A DNA stretch of 64,000 bases, taken from the NCBI RefSeq assembly GCF_009730915.1, contig NC_052488.1, forward strand, positions 21,632,305-21,696,304, read 5' to 3'. Shown here piece after piece: positions 27,608-38,346 of this stretch. The DNA is from Dioscorea cayenensis subsp. rotundata. Its lineage: Eukaryota; Streptophyta; Magnoliopsida; Dioscoreales; Dioscoreaceae. The position numbers were made by a program, and so were the translations under genes. The notes under the pieces are model-generated. The model was not told where the DNA came from, searched no databases, and saw only the letters and a program-made list of their open reading frames with translations. Numbering within the stretch: position 1 is the first letter of the stretch; the number at the start of each line of letters is the position of its first letter.

Positions 27608-27825
27608 CCCATCCAAAACATCATCATCTGTTGCTGGGATCTATCTTTCTCGATATTTTTCTTGATCATTTTCAAAACATCATTGAGGGAAACCATTTCA
27701 TCTCTCAAAACATCGGATGCAGAGAGTTCCTGTTTGGAAAGATAATCATCAACATAGCTGTGTAGTTTGTCAAACTCAACCTCAGCCAAAAAATCGAAAG
27801 CCTGTGAGAAACTTGAGGATGCCAT
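24949..27825 (-). CDS. NLR2: CC-NB-ARC-LRR protein with Asp tract
   Basis: Two exons on the minus strand, 27825-27417 and 27296-24949, with the same phase-1 intron as NLR1 and NLR3. The product is about 918 residues. The CC domain begins MASSSFSQAFDFLAEV and contains an EDVID-like VYKIQDLLDELEY. Between its helices sits a run of about 13 Asp encoded by a GAT microsatellite. NB-ARC motifs are present but partly atypical. The P-loop is GTGEVGKTT, still fitting GxxxxGK[ST], although the usual GMGG is altered. Kinase-2 ends DDVC instead of DDVW. GSPLA and CSVFPKGY are normal, and MHD is replaced by IHN. The LRR region stops after ISGLTSLRYLDI, at the same homologous point as NLR3. The frame is open throughout, so it may be expressed. 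The altered P-loop and kinase-2 residues raise the question of nucleotide binding or a helper/decoy role, which is speculative. Confidence 0.83.
27568..27606. repeat. (CAT)n microsatellite coding for poly-Asp in NLR2
   Basis: About 13 CAT triplets on the plus strand, read as GAT (Asp) on the minus strand, inside the coiled-coil exon of NLR2. Length changes would alter the Asp run without shifting the frame. Confidence 0.9.
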
Positions 27826-28114
27826 GCTGATACATTTCAGGGAAGGGAAGAAGAGGTTTTGTGTGTTTTTGTTACAGTAATAATTAAAGTGGGTAAACCA
27901 TAATTTTAGAAGAATAAACCCGGAAGGAAAACAAATACTAGAGTTCTCTCACTAGCAATGAGACTGAGGCACTTGATACAAGAAAAAGAGGAGAAGAGGA
28001 AAATAAAGAAGAAACTGAAAAGGGTAGGGAAGTTGGATCGGCGAAGGCTACTAACTAGAATCACAGGCCTGTCCGAGCTGACTGAGGGAGTAGACTACTC
28101 CTAAGCTATATTAG

Positions 28115-28885
28115 GGTTTGAATTGCCGGGAATGTTCGCAACTTTTGCGCTCATGAAATTGAGGGAGCGCTTGAAAGCTATGGAAAACCACCATGAAAGA
28201 AGCATATTAGCAATTTTAAGGATAATAGTATGAAAAGATAAAGCAAGTAATTGAAAGATATGAGTATTTCGTTCCAGCCAGATATTTTAAATAATTGCTC
28301 CAAAACCGAGGTCCCACAAAGTCCGTTGACTAGAATTTAACGATGGAGCCAGGATGTCTAAATTCAAGAGATAGATGGAAGGGGTAAATGTAACTCGAAT
28401 AATTGATTAAAGAAGGACCAAATTCGTTCCGAGTATTCACATTCGAGAAAAAAAGGTGTTCCACTGTTTAAGAAATTTAGAAGTTTTGTGATAGAGAACA
28501 ATTGTATCTATGGCATTTTGACTACATCCTTTTTTGAACAAATTTAAGAAAGTTAGAATTTTATTATCCCAAACATGGCAACAAAATAAAGTAATTTTAT
28601 ATGGGCAATAGAGATTTTAGAATTGAGAGTATTGCGGATTGCGCGAGCCTCCATCTATTAAAATTTGTAGAAGGACTTAACAGAGAAGATTCCATTTTTT
28701 TTTTTTTCTAGTACCCAGGTATTGAAATCATCCTGGTTGTTAGAGCAGTCAGGAATTAAATTCAAAAGAGACAAGTGCAAAGACTTGGTGTTGGAAGTTA
28801 GATATAAAACAGATATCAATAAAGTAAAAGACCAAGTATCAATAGGCCAAGCAACCGTTAGGCAAGTTGTTACATTTGACAAATA
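28115..28885 (-). pseudogene. LINE reverse-transcriptase C-terminal fragment
   Basis: Minus-strand frames, broken by stops and frame changes, read in order: DDFNTWVLEKKKNGIFSVKSF, then a part with DNKILTFLNLFKKG, then FFLECEYSERIW, and finally NIWLERNTHIF. These are the hallmarks of the zf-RVT and C-terminal region of plant L1-type LINE polymerases. The fragment lacks the endonuclease and catalytic reverse-transcriptase domains. It lies about 0.3 kb upstream of the NLR2 start codon, in the shared NLR2/NLR3 upstream region. It is a decayed 5'-truncated insertion; exact ends were not determined. Confidence 0.75.
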
Positions 28886-29092
28886 GCCTCTTGTTTTGTT
28901 TAGGATATTTATTTAGAATAATCAAATATTTTATGCAACATGTGGACACGATTGCTTTGGAAAAATCGGATGTTAAATTTTAAAATTTATGTAACATGAG
29001 GACACAATTAAACGCGTTTGTAAAAAATAAAATTATCCAATGGAGAATACCAAATTTCCACTTTCTCAAGTTGAGAAAAGAAAGTACAATAT

Positions 29093-29977
29093 GTTTGGAT
29101 GGAGGTAATCATCCCCCTCTAGAGGGGGATGATTACTAATCCCAATGCACACCCATGTTTGGGTGTGCATTGGATTCTTTGATTACCCTCCATGGGGTGA
29201 TGTTATCACCCCATGGAGGGTGATCATCATTCCCCCCAAAATTGGGGGGAATGAGGGGAAGGGAGAGGGTAATGGACATGAAATGTCAATTTTACCCTCT
29301 CCCAATGTATATATATATATATATATATAATATTAATATTAAAATAATTAATTTATAATAATTAGATAATAATTCTATATTAAATAAATAAATATTTGGG
29401 GGTAATGGGTATTTTTTCACGGAAAATTTTTATTTTACCCTAATCCAAATTATTTGTATTAAAAAATATTAATTTAATTAAGAATTATTATAATTAATTC
29501 CAATAATTATTAAATGAAGATATGTTATTTAAATATTTAATTTAAATATTAAAATTAATAAATGATATTTAAAATATGTATAATTAAAGAAAATTTATTA
29601 ATTAACCGTTAATTATAATAATTAAATCATAAAGTGAGAAAACTAATTAAATATTTAAACATAATTAAATATTTTATAACTAAAATAATTAATTGATTTA
29701 ATTAGTTAACTATAATAATTAATATGAATAATACAAAATATTATTATAAATAAAAATTATTTATTATTAAAGAAAAACTCACTATATTATTTAGTATTAT
29801 TTGATTATATTAAGGGCACAAATGTAATCATACACTATCTTCCTTTTTTATTTTTTTATTTCTAATAAATTACTTATATACTTTTCTCATTCCCAATGAA
29901 TTACTCTCTCAACCAAACAAAGTTTTCATTCCCATCCCCCTCTCCAAAGTTTTCATTCCCCATTCCATCATCCAAAC
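29093..29977. mobile_element. MITE-like element with tandem perfect hairpins
   Basis: The left end GTTTGGATGGAGG and the right end (CCATCATCCAAAC) form short terminal inverted repeats. The left ~210 bp contains five successive hairpins; the interior is very AT-rich. This arrangement is common in non-autonomous DNA transposons of plants. No clear target duplication was found, so the limits are approximate. The right end lies about 135 bp upstream of the NLR3 start codon. Confidence 0.55.
29105..29303. repeat. Five consecutive inverted repeats
   Basis: 29105-29136 is a perfect 32-bp palindrome. 29142-29154 pairs with 29161-29173. 29185-29201 pairs with 29205-29221 (17-bp arms, 3-nt loop). 29228-29239 pairs with 29242-29253. 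29261-29272 pairs with 29292-29303 and encloses a smaller GACAT/ATGTC stem. All arms were checked by eye as exact complements. Confidence 0.9.
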
Positions 29978-30056
29978 GGTACCGAAGAGCTGTCTCCACA
30001 ATCTCTTTCTCCCTCTCGATCTCGAGCTGTAAAGCCATCTGTATCCTCCACAATCG

Positions 30057-30059
<3 letters not shown>

Positions 30060-30096
<37 letters not shown>
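30060..30096. repeat. (TC)n microsatellite in the NLR3 5' leader
   Basis: Pyrimidine TC/CTCT run immediately upstream of the NLR3 start codon (30114), probably in its 5' UTR. Confidence 0.85.
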
Positions 30097-30097
<1 letters not shown>

Positions 30098-30113
30098 TGT
30101 TGCTGCTGCTGCC

Positions 30114-32963
30114 ATGGCTTCAGCTAGCTTGTCAGCCTTGGCAAGATTTTTGCTGTCTCCTCTGCCTAACGTGGTAGTGGACAAATTATTCACTTATTTA
30201 TTTGATTATCTATCCGAAGATGACCCATCATCATCATCAGCCACCGATGCAAATTCCCACAATATTTCGAAAGATGATTTGGAAGCCTTGAAGCGCTGCA
30301 TTGGCAACATCAAGTTCAATCTAAATACAGCCAAACAGCTTCAGAAGCAAGACCAGAACCTCTCCCACTTGCTGACACAATTCAAAGATGTTGCCTATGA
30401 GATAGAAGACTCGCAAGATGAATTGGAGTACAGGGACCTGCAGAAAAAACTCGAGGAAGATCAGCTATCGCCGCCAGGTTTGTCTTTCTTCCATATCAAT
30501 TCAATACATGAAATAAAAATAAAAAAATCTACTTAAAATGAGTTGAAATTCATCATGCATGCAGCCATCTTCGTTAGCGATCTGCGGAACATTATAAAAC
30601 GATTTAATAGAATTGAGTCTGATCTAAGGCGTGCCGTTGAGATATCTGTGCATATGACCAAGCCAAATCTTGGTTTACAGCATGAACGAATAACTTCATC
30701 TGCTGTTACTGAAAGTAAAATCTATGGACGAGAGGATGAAAGAAAGCAGTTAATTTAAATGCTGAAGATGACAGGAGTTGGAAATGTCTGTGTCCTGCCA
30801 ATTGTGGGGTTGGGTGGTACTGGAAAGACAGCTCTTGCTCAAATTGTATTCAACGATAAACAAATTGAAAAACATTTTCATTATAGGACATGGGTTTATG
30901 ATTCTCAAGAATTTGATCGAGTGACTATCACAAGAGAGGTCCTGGAATCTGTTAGTAACAATGAATTCTCATGCAGTACGAATTTGGACAGTATGGAAAG
31001 AAAGCTCAAAAAAGCTTTGGCAGGGAAGAGGTTTTTGCTTGTTTTGGATGATGTTTGGACTCATGATTGGAAATGTTTACCAAGTTGGAAAGGTTATTCA
31101 GGTTGGAAAGGTTTTACAGGTTTTCTAGAATCTGCTGGTGCAGAGTGTGTCAAAATTGTGGTGACAACTAGAAACTCATCGGTACTGGAAGGGCGGCTAA
31201 CTCCAGACATATTTACTCTGAAAGGATTGAAGAAGAAGGAATACTGGTCATTTTTTGTAAAATGTGTATTCGGTGAGGAAGAAGACCCGGCTAAGTGCCC
31301 TGTTACGTTGCAAAGTATCGGAGAACGGATAGTGCAGAAGCTGAAAGGATCACCTCTGGCAGCGAAAACAATAGGAAGGCTCTTATGGAAGGACACTAGA
31401 GAGGAGCAATGGATGCGTGTCTTGGAGAGCAATTTGTGGGAATTAGGGACTAATACCGATGATATCATGCCTGCACTCGCATTGAGCTATGATCATCTAC
31501 CTGACCATCTTCAAAGGTGCTTTGTTTTTTGTTCTATCTTTCCCACAAATTACATGTTCACAATGCAAGATGTGGTCTACATGTGGATAGCACAGGGCTT
31601 TGTAAGTTCAGAGACACCAGAAGACACAGGAAGAGAATATTTTGATGAGCTATTGTCTAGGCATTTCTTCCAACCTTGCCAAGGTTCACCGTTCTTCAAA
31701 TTTCATTCCTTAGCGCATGATTTGGCACGCTCAGTTTGCGCTGGTGAGTGTTGTTCATATGATATGAGAGACATATCACATACTGTTCGGCACTTGTGGG
31801 CTCCAGGACTGAATAGTATTCAGCTTGAACCCCAACAGAAAAGTTTGCGCTCATTTGTGGTGGGAAAATTTGAAAGCAATTTTCATCTCTTCAATCGAAA
31901 TGAATTAAATGGCATATTGCATCACAATAGTGCAGCATTTAAAAGGATCCGGGTGCTGGTGTTAATTAATTGTAATGTGGTGTCTACATTTCCTGATGTT
32001 TTCAGTGACATGAAGCACTTGCGGTACCTGGATCTTTACAGAACCAGCATCATATCGGCACCAAAATCACTGTTTGTTCTTTACCACTTGAAATTGTTGA
32101 GATTACCGAATATTGATGTACTACCAGATCAATTCCACAAACTCATAAACCTTCGCTTTTTCAGAGTGAACACCGAAACTGTGACTAAAGACACAGTTCA
32201 TGCCTATGAGATTGAATTTCCTGTGAAAAAGGAGAGTGGCTACAAGATAGCACAGCTGAGGGACATGAATGACTTAAGAGGAACACTTGTGATCAGAAAG
32301 CTCGAGAACATCGACAACAAGGAAGATGCAAGAAACGCCAATCTACACAAGAAATGCAACATCGAGTGCCTGCGCTTAATTTGGTCAAATTCTGGAGATG
32401 GCTGTGAGTCTAGTATTGCAGAAGAAGTGCTTGAAAGTCTCCGGCCGCATTCCCAACTGAAGAAACTACACATCAATGGTTACATGGGTGTGAATTCTCC
32501 CAGCTGGTTCATGACACTTCAACTGGAAAGGCTTCAAACAATAGAATTCTATGCTTGCAAGAATTGGGCAACTCTTCCTCCACTCGGCCAGTTGCAGTTT
32601 CTCACCTTTCTATCCTTAAATGCCATAGATGACATAACAATTGAGGGTGATGATCAGGTTGTCTCTCCCATATTCCCATTCTTGAAAGAGTTGGAATTGA
32701 AGGAGGTTTCTGTGACTTTCAGAGGTATGCCATTGTCAGCAGGAACAGGTGGTTGCAGCTACTTTCCTTGTCTTGTTCATCTCAGGATTGTGTGCTGTGA
32801 TAGAGTTAGTGGATTGCCATGGCCAGTGTTGTCAGCTCTTCAAGTGCTACAAATTGAAGATAGTGAGGGTCTGGGTGATCAATTGCCAGGTTGCTTCAAA
32901 TACCTCACTTCTCTTAAACATATTGACATTAAGGGACAAACATGCAATGCTCTTCAGTGGTGA
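30114..32963 (+). pseudogene. NLR3: CC-NB-ARC-LRR gene with one in-frame stop
   Basis: Exons 30114-30477 and 30565-32963 with the same phase-1 intron as NLR1 and NLR2. Read through, this would give about 920 codons, matching NLR2 in length. The CC domain begins MASASLSALARFLLS, with an EDVID-like YEIEDSQDELEY. Codon 186 (30756-30758) is TAA, between KIYGREDERKQLI and MLKMTGVGNV, just before the P-loop. Everything after it is intact: GLGGTGKT, LLVLDDVW, GSPLA, CSIFPTNY and about ten LRRs ending LTSLKHIDI. An ATG follows the stop directly. Possible products are a 185-residue CC-only protein and, if reinitiation happened, an NB-LRR protein. MHD is replaced by FHSLAHDL. A single-base assembly error cannot be excluded. 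No other lesion was seen. Confidence 0.8.
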
Positions 32964-33440
32964 AGGTCCTGGAAGTTATAAGACATTGTCATCTAACTTA
33001 GGTGGGTTGAATGCTTGTTGATTCTCTTCTGTGAAGATCTCCATTACTTTCTGCACTCGTGTTTTGTACTCATGTTTGCATATTGTATAGTTTACTATGT
33101 AATGAATTACAAATCACTTATTGGAGATGTATTGAATTGATGCAGCACTGAAAGAGAAAGAGAAAGAGAGAGTCAATGGAGATTGACAATGCAGACTGAA
33201 AAGAAGAAGGATGCAGACAGCAATAAGTCCATATTGTTGAAGAGTTCACTCAGAAACTAAGCAAAGTTGACTCTTCTTTATTAGATTGGATTACACTGTG
33301 TACGTAGAACAAATTAATCAAGTGCTGGTGTTTGATTGGATGTTTGTTTTGTTACTTTTGTGTGCTTTGTCAGCTTCCATGTTGGCAAGCTTTTAATGTT
33401 GTGTCTGTATATTATGTTTCTAAGTTAGTGTCTAAGCTAA

Positions 33441-33528
33441 GCTCGTCACTGTAAGCTTCATCAGTTATTTGAACTTCTCTGCAAAGCTCGTCACTGTAAG
33501 CTTAATCAGTTATTTGAACTTCTCTGCA
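33441..33528. repeat. 44-bp tandem duplication
   Basis: GCTCGTCACTGTAAGCTT and the following bases through AACTTCTCTGCA occur twice in a row with one or two differences, just downstream of NLR3. Confidence 0.9.
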
Positions 33529-33644
33529 TCCTTGAGAGTGTCTTTTGAATGTGTATTTGACTGAGTGTTTAATTCTTCAACTTCTTTAGTTCTTAATTAT
33601 TACGTATGACATTTTATATTTAGCCCTTTGTTGATGCCTATGCT

Positions 33645-34025
33645 ATTTATATCTACTCTCAGTACTTGTAAATTTTCATATAGTATTTAATTATGTTTGA
33701 TTTGGGTAAGTGAACTATATATGCTTGGATTTTGTATTTGAAATGACCATTAGATGAGCAAACTCCTTTTCATGTTGACAAATTGTTAGTTTGTTCACGT
33801 TTAATTATTTGTACAAAAATCAAACCAATATCATTTTATATCTACTCTCAGTACTTGTAAATTTTCATATAGTATTTAATTATGTTTGATTTGGGTAAGT
33901 GAACTATATATGCTTGGATTTTGTATTTGAAATGACCATTAGATGAGCAAACTCCTTTTCATGTTGACAAATTGTGAGTTTGTTCACGTTTAATTATTTG
34001 TACAAAAATCAAACCAATATCATTT
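33645..34025. repeat. 189-bp tandem duplication
   Basis: Two nearly identical copies run from ATCTACTCTCAGTACTTG through to AAACCAATATCATTTT, starting at about 33651 and 33840. A third, more diverged copy lies at about 35793-36000. Confidence 0.9.
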
Positions 34026-34249
34026 TGTATGTTTATTATTACCAATAGTTTTAATCAAAATTCTATTGGATAGAACCAAAATCATTTTGCATGTTGCTAA
34101 CTAGAGAAGCTCCCTCTCTAGTTTGGGCCTTTTTTTCTGTTGGTTTTTTTGTATGGTGTTGTAGTTGGTTCTCCTATTTCTTGTGGGCGTGGGGTCTTGT
34201 TTTATTTGTAGCTTATGTTTGTTGCTCTCCTTTTTAATGAATGTGGTTT

Positions 34250-34290
<41 letters not shown>

Positions 34291-36601
34291 AAAGAACCAT
34301 TATAATTTGATTTCCAATTATACATCAAGGGTGCAATTCTTGATAGCTATTCAACATTCATCTACAAATGAATGACTTGTCCATCATTTTATGAGTTTCA
34401 AATGGTACTCCAAAGTTTTTCTATCCAAACTTTCTAATAATTGTTTGTTTTTTTGTTTTAATAAATAGATGACAAGCACGGAAGCCCTTCTTATTTAAGA
34501 GAAGCCAGTGTACACAGAAGTGGAGTTAATAATTCAACACACATGTGCTCTTACCTTATATAGATTTTGGAGTTCGATCTCAAGTCATTTTAAAATAAAC
34601 ACTCTAAAGGACTTGATGTTAAAAAACCAAAAGTCCATGACCACCAATTATATTTTACACATATTGACATTAGATCTCCTTTTTTTTATTTAATATCATG
34701 ATAAGATCTTGCCCATTGAAAATCAAGCTTTTGCTTTGGTCGACATTTGATTTTTTTTTTTTTTTTATAATTTAAAAACAGTGAGAACAATCACATACCC
34801 AAACAATCACATAATAATTAGCATCAAAGTAATCTCACTGAGTAATGGCGGCTGGATCAAAACCTAAACTGATAGTTTCTTGTGCATGTTAGGGAGTTAA
34901 ACTGGTAATTCATCTTATGTTGCTTTGCTTTATCTGAGAAAATTTTGTGAGCACTTTTTTACCAAATGCTCAAGGTTGATGATTTAAGATCAGTAGGGCA
35001 CCATCTATCAACTATTAGCAAGTGAGTGAGGGCCCAATTACTTTTGTTATTTTATGAAAATTGACTTAAATGAAAAAGATGTCTTGATATAAACACTGTG
35101 TTTGTACTAAATTAAATTTAAATATTGATTTTTTTTTCTCTCTCTCTCTCTTAATTTGATGAGGCTCATGTGTATACTTTCACATGAATGGCCCTGCACA
35201 ACCAGGTTGAAGATGACCCTACATTGCATGACTTCTCAAAGTGAGTTTGTCCTTAAATTAAACTTTTCTTGTACATGTTTAGTTGGAGAAAATGTCTTAT
35301 TCCTCAATTGAACAACTAAGAATAACTAGTATTTATATATTTTAAAAAAATAAAAATAAAAAATATTTAATAATTAACTTTTAGAAATATAAAAATAATA
35401 AATATTTATTATTCCATAGAAGAGTATAATTTTAATTTTAAAATAATTAATTTTTATTAATATTAATTAAGCCAAAATTTAGTCGGTTCAAATAAAAATT
35501 TTCCTTCAACCAAAACTTAAAAAAAAAAACTCTTTAAGCCTGCATCCTTATCTAATTAAACATGCTTTTGGGAAAAAAAAAAAGAAAAGAAAAAAATACC
35601 TTCAACCTATTTCTAGTGTCTCTTTTCTATCAACTATACCCTTTTTTGTTTTTTTGGGAAGTATCAACATTATTTAGCTATATATATATATATATATATA
35701 TAACTTGTTAATGGAGATTGACAATACAGAGTGAAAAAGAAGGTTTTAGACAACATTGAGTCCACATAACATATTGTACTCGGCCCTTTGTTAAGGCCCA
35801 TGTTATCTTCGTCTACCTCTGATCTGTGCTTGTAAAGTTTAATATAGTAATTAAGTTTAATTTGGGTTATTGAACTATGTTTAGATTTTGCATTTGAAAT
35901 GAATATTAGATGAGCAATCTCTTTTTCATGTTAACCAATTGTGAGTTTGTTCACGCTTATTTGTACAAAAAATTAAACCATAATCATTTTTTATGTTAAT
36001 TATTACCAATATTAATTTAACAAAAACTCTATTGGATAGAAGGACTATGATTCATCAAGGTTGACAATCCTTGGTAGCCATTCAACCTCCTCAACTGAAT
36101 GGCTTAATCTATTAGATGATGGCTTCAAATCTCTCCTCAGGCTTTTGATTTTTTTTTTTTAATTTTAAAATTAAACCTTATCTATTGAAGACCAACTTTT
36201 CACTCGGTTGGTGTTTGATTTATATTTCTTTAATTATTTAATTAAAATGGATAAAATTGTAAAGAAGTAGGATAAATTACAACTTTATTGAAAACAATGA
36301 TAGCAATCGCATAATATCAGCTATGACAGGTAAAAACAAAAGGAGATATTAATGTTTGCTGATTTTTTGTGCATGTTAGGAAGTGATTTGGTAATTATTT
36401 TATATGACTATGCTCTGCTAGAAATGAAATAAAATTCCATTTTTACCACTTGTTCAAAATTAAAAATTAATGCACCATCTATTCATTGTTAGATGATAAT
36501 TTATTTCAGATGAGTTCATACTTAGTTGCTTTTGCTATTTTAGGAATCTTTTGCGTAAGTGAAAGGGAGCATAATTTATTTACTGGTTTTCTGTTTTCTA
36601 G

Positions 36602-37235
36602 GTTTGAGAAATTTTTTGGGAGGACGGCCGATGGATCCTTATGTGTTACACAGGCAATGCAACATGAGTTTGCTCAAAACTGGGGAATCAAGTGAGTTAG
36701 ATATTTGCAGGCATTTTCACCAGAAAATCCAATTTCTTATGCAGTCATTTTGTCATGTTTCATAGCCACCGTCCCTCTCGGACTGACCCTCCTAAATTTT
36801 TTTCCATCCCGCTTCAACCGAGGAGAAACATGAGGTTTACTTGATTCTAAGTTTGCTTGCAAGTTGCCTAATCTCTAGTTCGGATGCATGATCTTCGTAA
36901 ATATCATAGTTGTTTTTGTAGGTTAGGGGAACAACATCCGCCATCAAGACAACTATATGTGATTGTGTTTCTTTTTGGTAATTTTTTTATGGGTAAAAAG
37001 TTTTTTTCATTAATGGTTGTAAAAGTCGCAGCCTTTTCATCGTCAATTTGTGAGTTGATCTTTTTGAGTTATAACCTTATTACTTTCATCTATCTCCAAC
37101 GTGGTAGGAGTCGAAGGCTTGAAAGGTCGTACCTCATCCCATGTAATGGATGATTAAGCCAAAAGCATATTTATCGGCCATGTCGGGTAATGACTTTTTC
37201 TTGAAGCCAAATAGGCCTCGCTCTTGTGGTTAGCA
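36602..37235 (+). pseudogene. ALG1/TURAN-like beta-mannosyltransferase gene fragment
   Basis: Exon-like 36602-36691, with TTTTCTAG before and GTGAGT after, reads FEKFFGRTADGSLCVTQAMQ and continues HEFAQNWGIK. This matches a mid-protein region of plant ALG1-like glycosyltransferases, which add the first mannose to dolichol-linked chitobiose at the ER. Further pieces follow in order: FFHPASTEEKHEVYL near 36800-36850 in another frame, FCRLGEQHPP near 36920, and LKPNRP followed by ALVVS across a frameshift near 37195-37225. Introns are retained, so the copy arose by DNA capture and not by retroposition. It is broken by frameshifts and lacks both ends of the gene. It sits inside the CACTA element. 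Confidence 0.7.
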
Positions 37236-37323
37236 GATCAGCTTGGTGAGATTTTTTTATTTTTTTAATATGATGATTTTTATGGGCATTACTTCATTAA
37301 TGTTGTGTTCATGGTTATTTCAG

Positions 37324-37592
37324 TTCCGTTAAGCGGTGCAAACCGCAAAGAACTAGCAAAGAAAGCCTCGACGTAGATGGATTCCTCGTCGGTGGAGCTT
37401 CTTTGAAGGTACTATTTTTCCTTTCATCTAATTTACATCAAAAACCATTGGAGAGAATCTGGTTTTCAACACTCTGCTTGTCAAGATTAGTTTGTTTAAC
37501 TTTCACTTGTCTCATTTTTGTTCTCTTTGTTTTCCTCGCAGCCGGAGTTCATCGACATCATCAAATCCGCGACCGTGAAATCATCTACCTAG
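37324..37592 (+). pseudogene. Triosephosphate isomerase C-terminal exons (fragment)
   Basis: Two exon-like pieces. 37324-37408 contains GANRKELAKKA and, after a frame change, DVDGFLVGGASLK. 37542-37592 reads PEFIDIIKSATVKSST and a stop. These are the last two exons of a cytosolic-type triosephosphate isomerase, the glycolytic enzyme that interconverts dihydroxyacetone phosphate and glyceraldehyde 3-phosphate. Splice sites are kept (TTTCAG before, GTACTA after, CTCGCAG before the last piece). Small insertions shift the frame in the first piece, and the rest of the gene is absent. It lies only ~90 bp after the ALG1-like fragment, within the CACTA element. Confidence 0.8.
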
Positions 37593-37964
37593 AGTGCCAC
37601 TCTTAATGTTCATTATATGAATTTCCGGGGAAGAGATCCTGTTTTCGGTGATCAAAATAATCTAATTAAAATTTTTGTTCTACAAATGTTATCAACCTGG
37701 ATCTTGTTTGTTCCCCAGCAACAAGGCTGCAATACTAAATTTTAATGTTGCATGAGGAATGGAGTTTTAATGTTGTTTTGATACAAGTGTATGTATAGTT
37801 ATACTACATGATTTCCAATGTATATATAGGGCATCTATATGGATTGTTAATTTAATAAGATGATTTTTGTTTGGTAATTCAAAATTTTTAACTAGTGCAA
37901 TTAAAAATAAAATTAAATAAAATTAATTTCATATAAATTATTTTTTTTCACAGATTAAACAAAA

Positions 37965-38340
37965 GCGTGCCGAAAGCCTAACAAAAAAGTTTTATTAAAA
38001 ACTGTGCCAAATACCATGAAAGAAAAGTATATTATATAAAATCGTGTTAAAAATCGTGCCAAATAATGAACCAATAAAACAGTGCCAAAATAGTGCCAAA
38101 TGTAGAATCAAAGTCCGTGCCAAACATCAATGGCAATGGTTGGCACAATAGTAAAAAACCGTGCCGAAAACAGTGACAAAGTTCGTCACAGTATTAAAAA
38201 AACGGTGCCAAAATATATTTGTGACGGGGGCTATAGGCACGGTTAATTTTTGGTGCCAAATACAGTGCCAAAATTATTTTGGCACGGTTTTTAACTCTAT
38301 TTCCGTGCCAATTGTACCGTGCCGATTTATGATTTTTCTT
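37965..38340. repeat. CACTA subterminal repeat region
   Basis: At least a dozen short GTGCCAAA, GTGCCGAA, CCGTGCC and inverted GGCAC motifs occur within ~380 bp, ending at the TATAGTG terminus. Confidence 0.8.
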
Positions 38341-38346
38341 ATAGTG

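Larger units (their letters stand above)
32964..36574. other. Spacer with tandem duplications and dispersed repeat copies
   Basis: Gene-free. It holds a 44-bp tandem duplication (33441-33528), a ~189-bp tandem duplication (33645-34025), and copies of the dispersed family described separately. A (TA)n tract lies near 34255-34287 and another near 35681-35701. Open frames are short and motif-free. Confidence 0.6.
36575..38346. mobile_element. CACTA transposon, left-truncated, with captured gene fragments
   Basis: The right end reads TTTTTCTTATAGTG (ending 38346), the mirror of the CACTATAAGAAAAA start typical of plant CACTA (En/Spm) elements. The ~380 bp before it is packed with GTGCCAAA/CCGTGCC/GGCACGG subterminal repeats in both orientations, as expected for CACTA transposase binding sites. 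Directly after TAGTG the dispersed repeat family resumes (TAAGTTGAATATAAATATT), and on the left the same repeat breaks off near 36570. The insertion is therefore bracketed. No CACTA left terminus was found, so the left end and some flank appear deleted. Inside are pieces of an ALG1-like gene and a triosephosphate isomerase gene. No transposase is encoded. Confidence 0.75.

Noticed and set aside
29896-30193. ORFs over the (TC)n tract on both strands
   Set aside because: Low-complexity reading of the NLR3 leader and MITE end.
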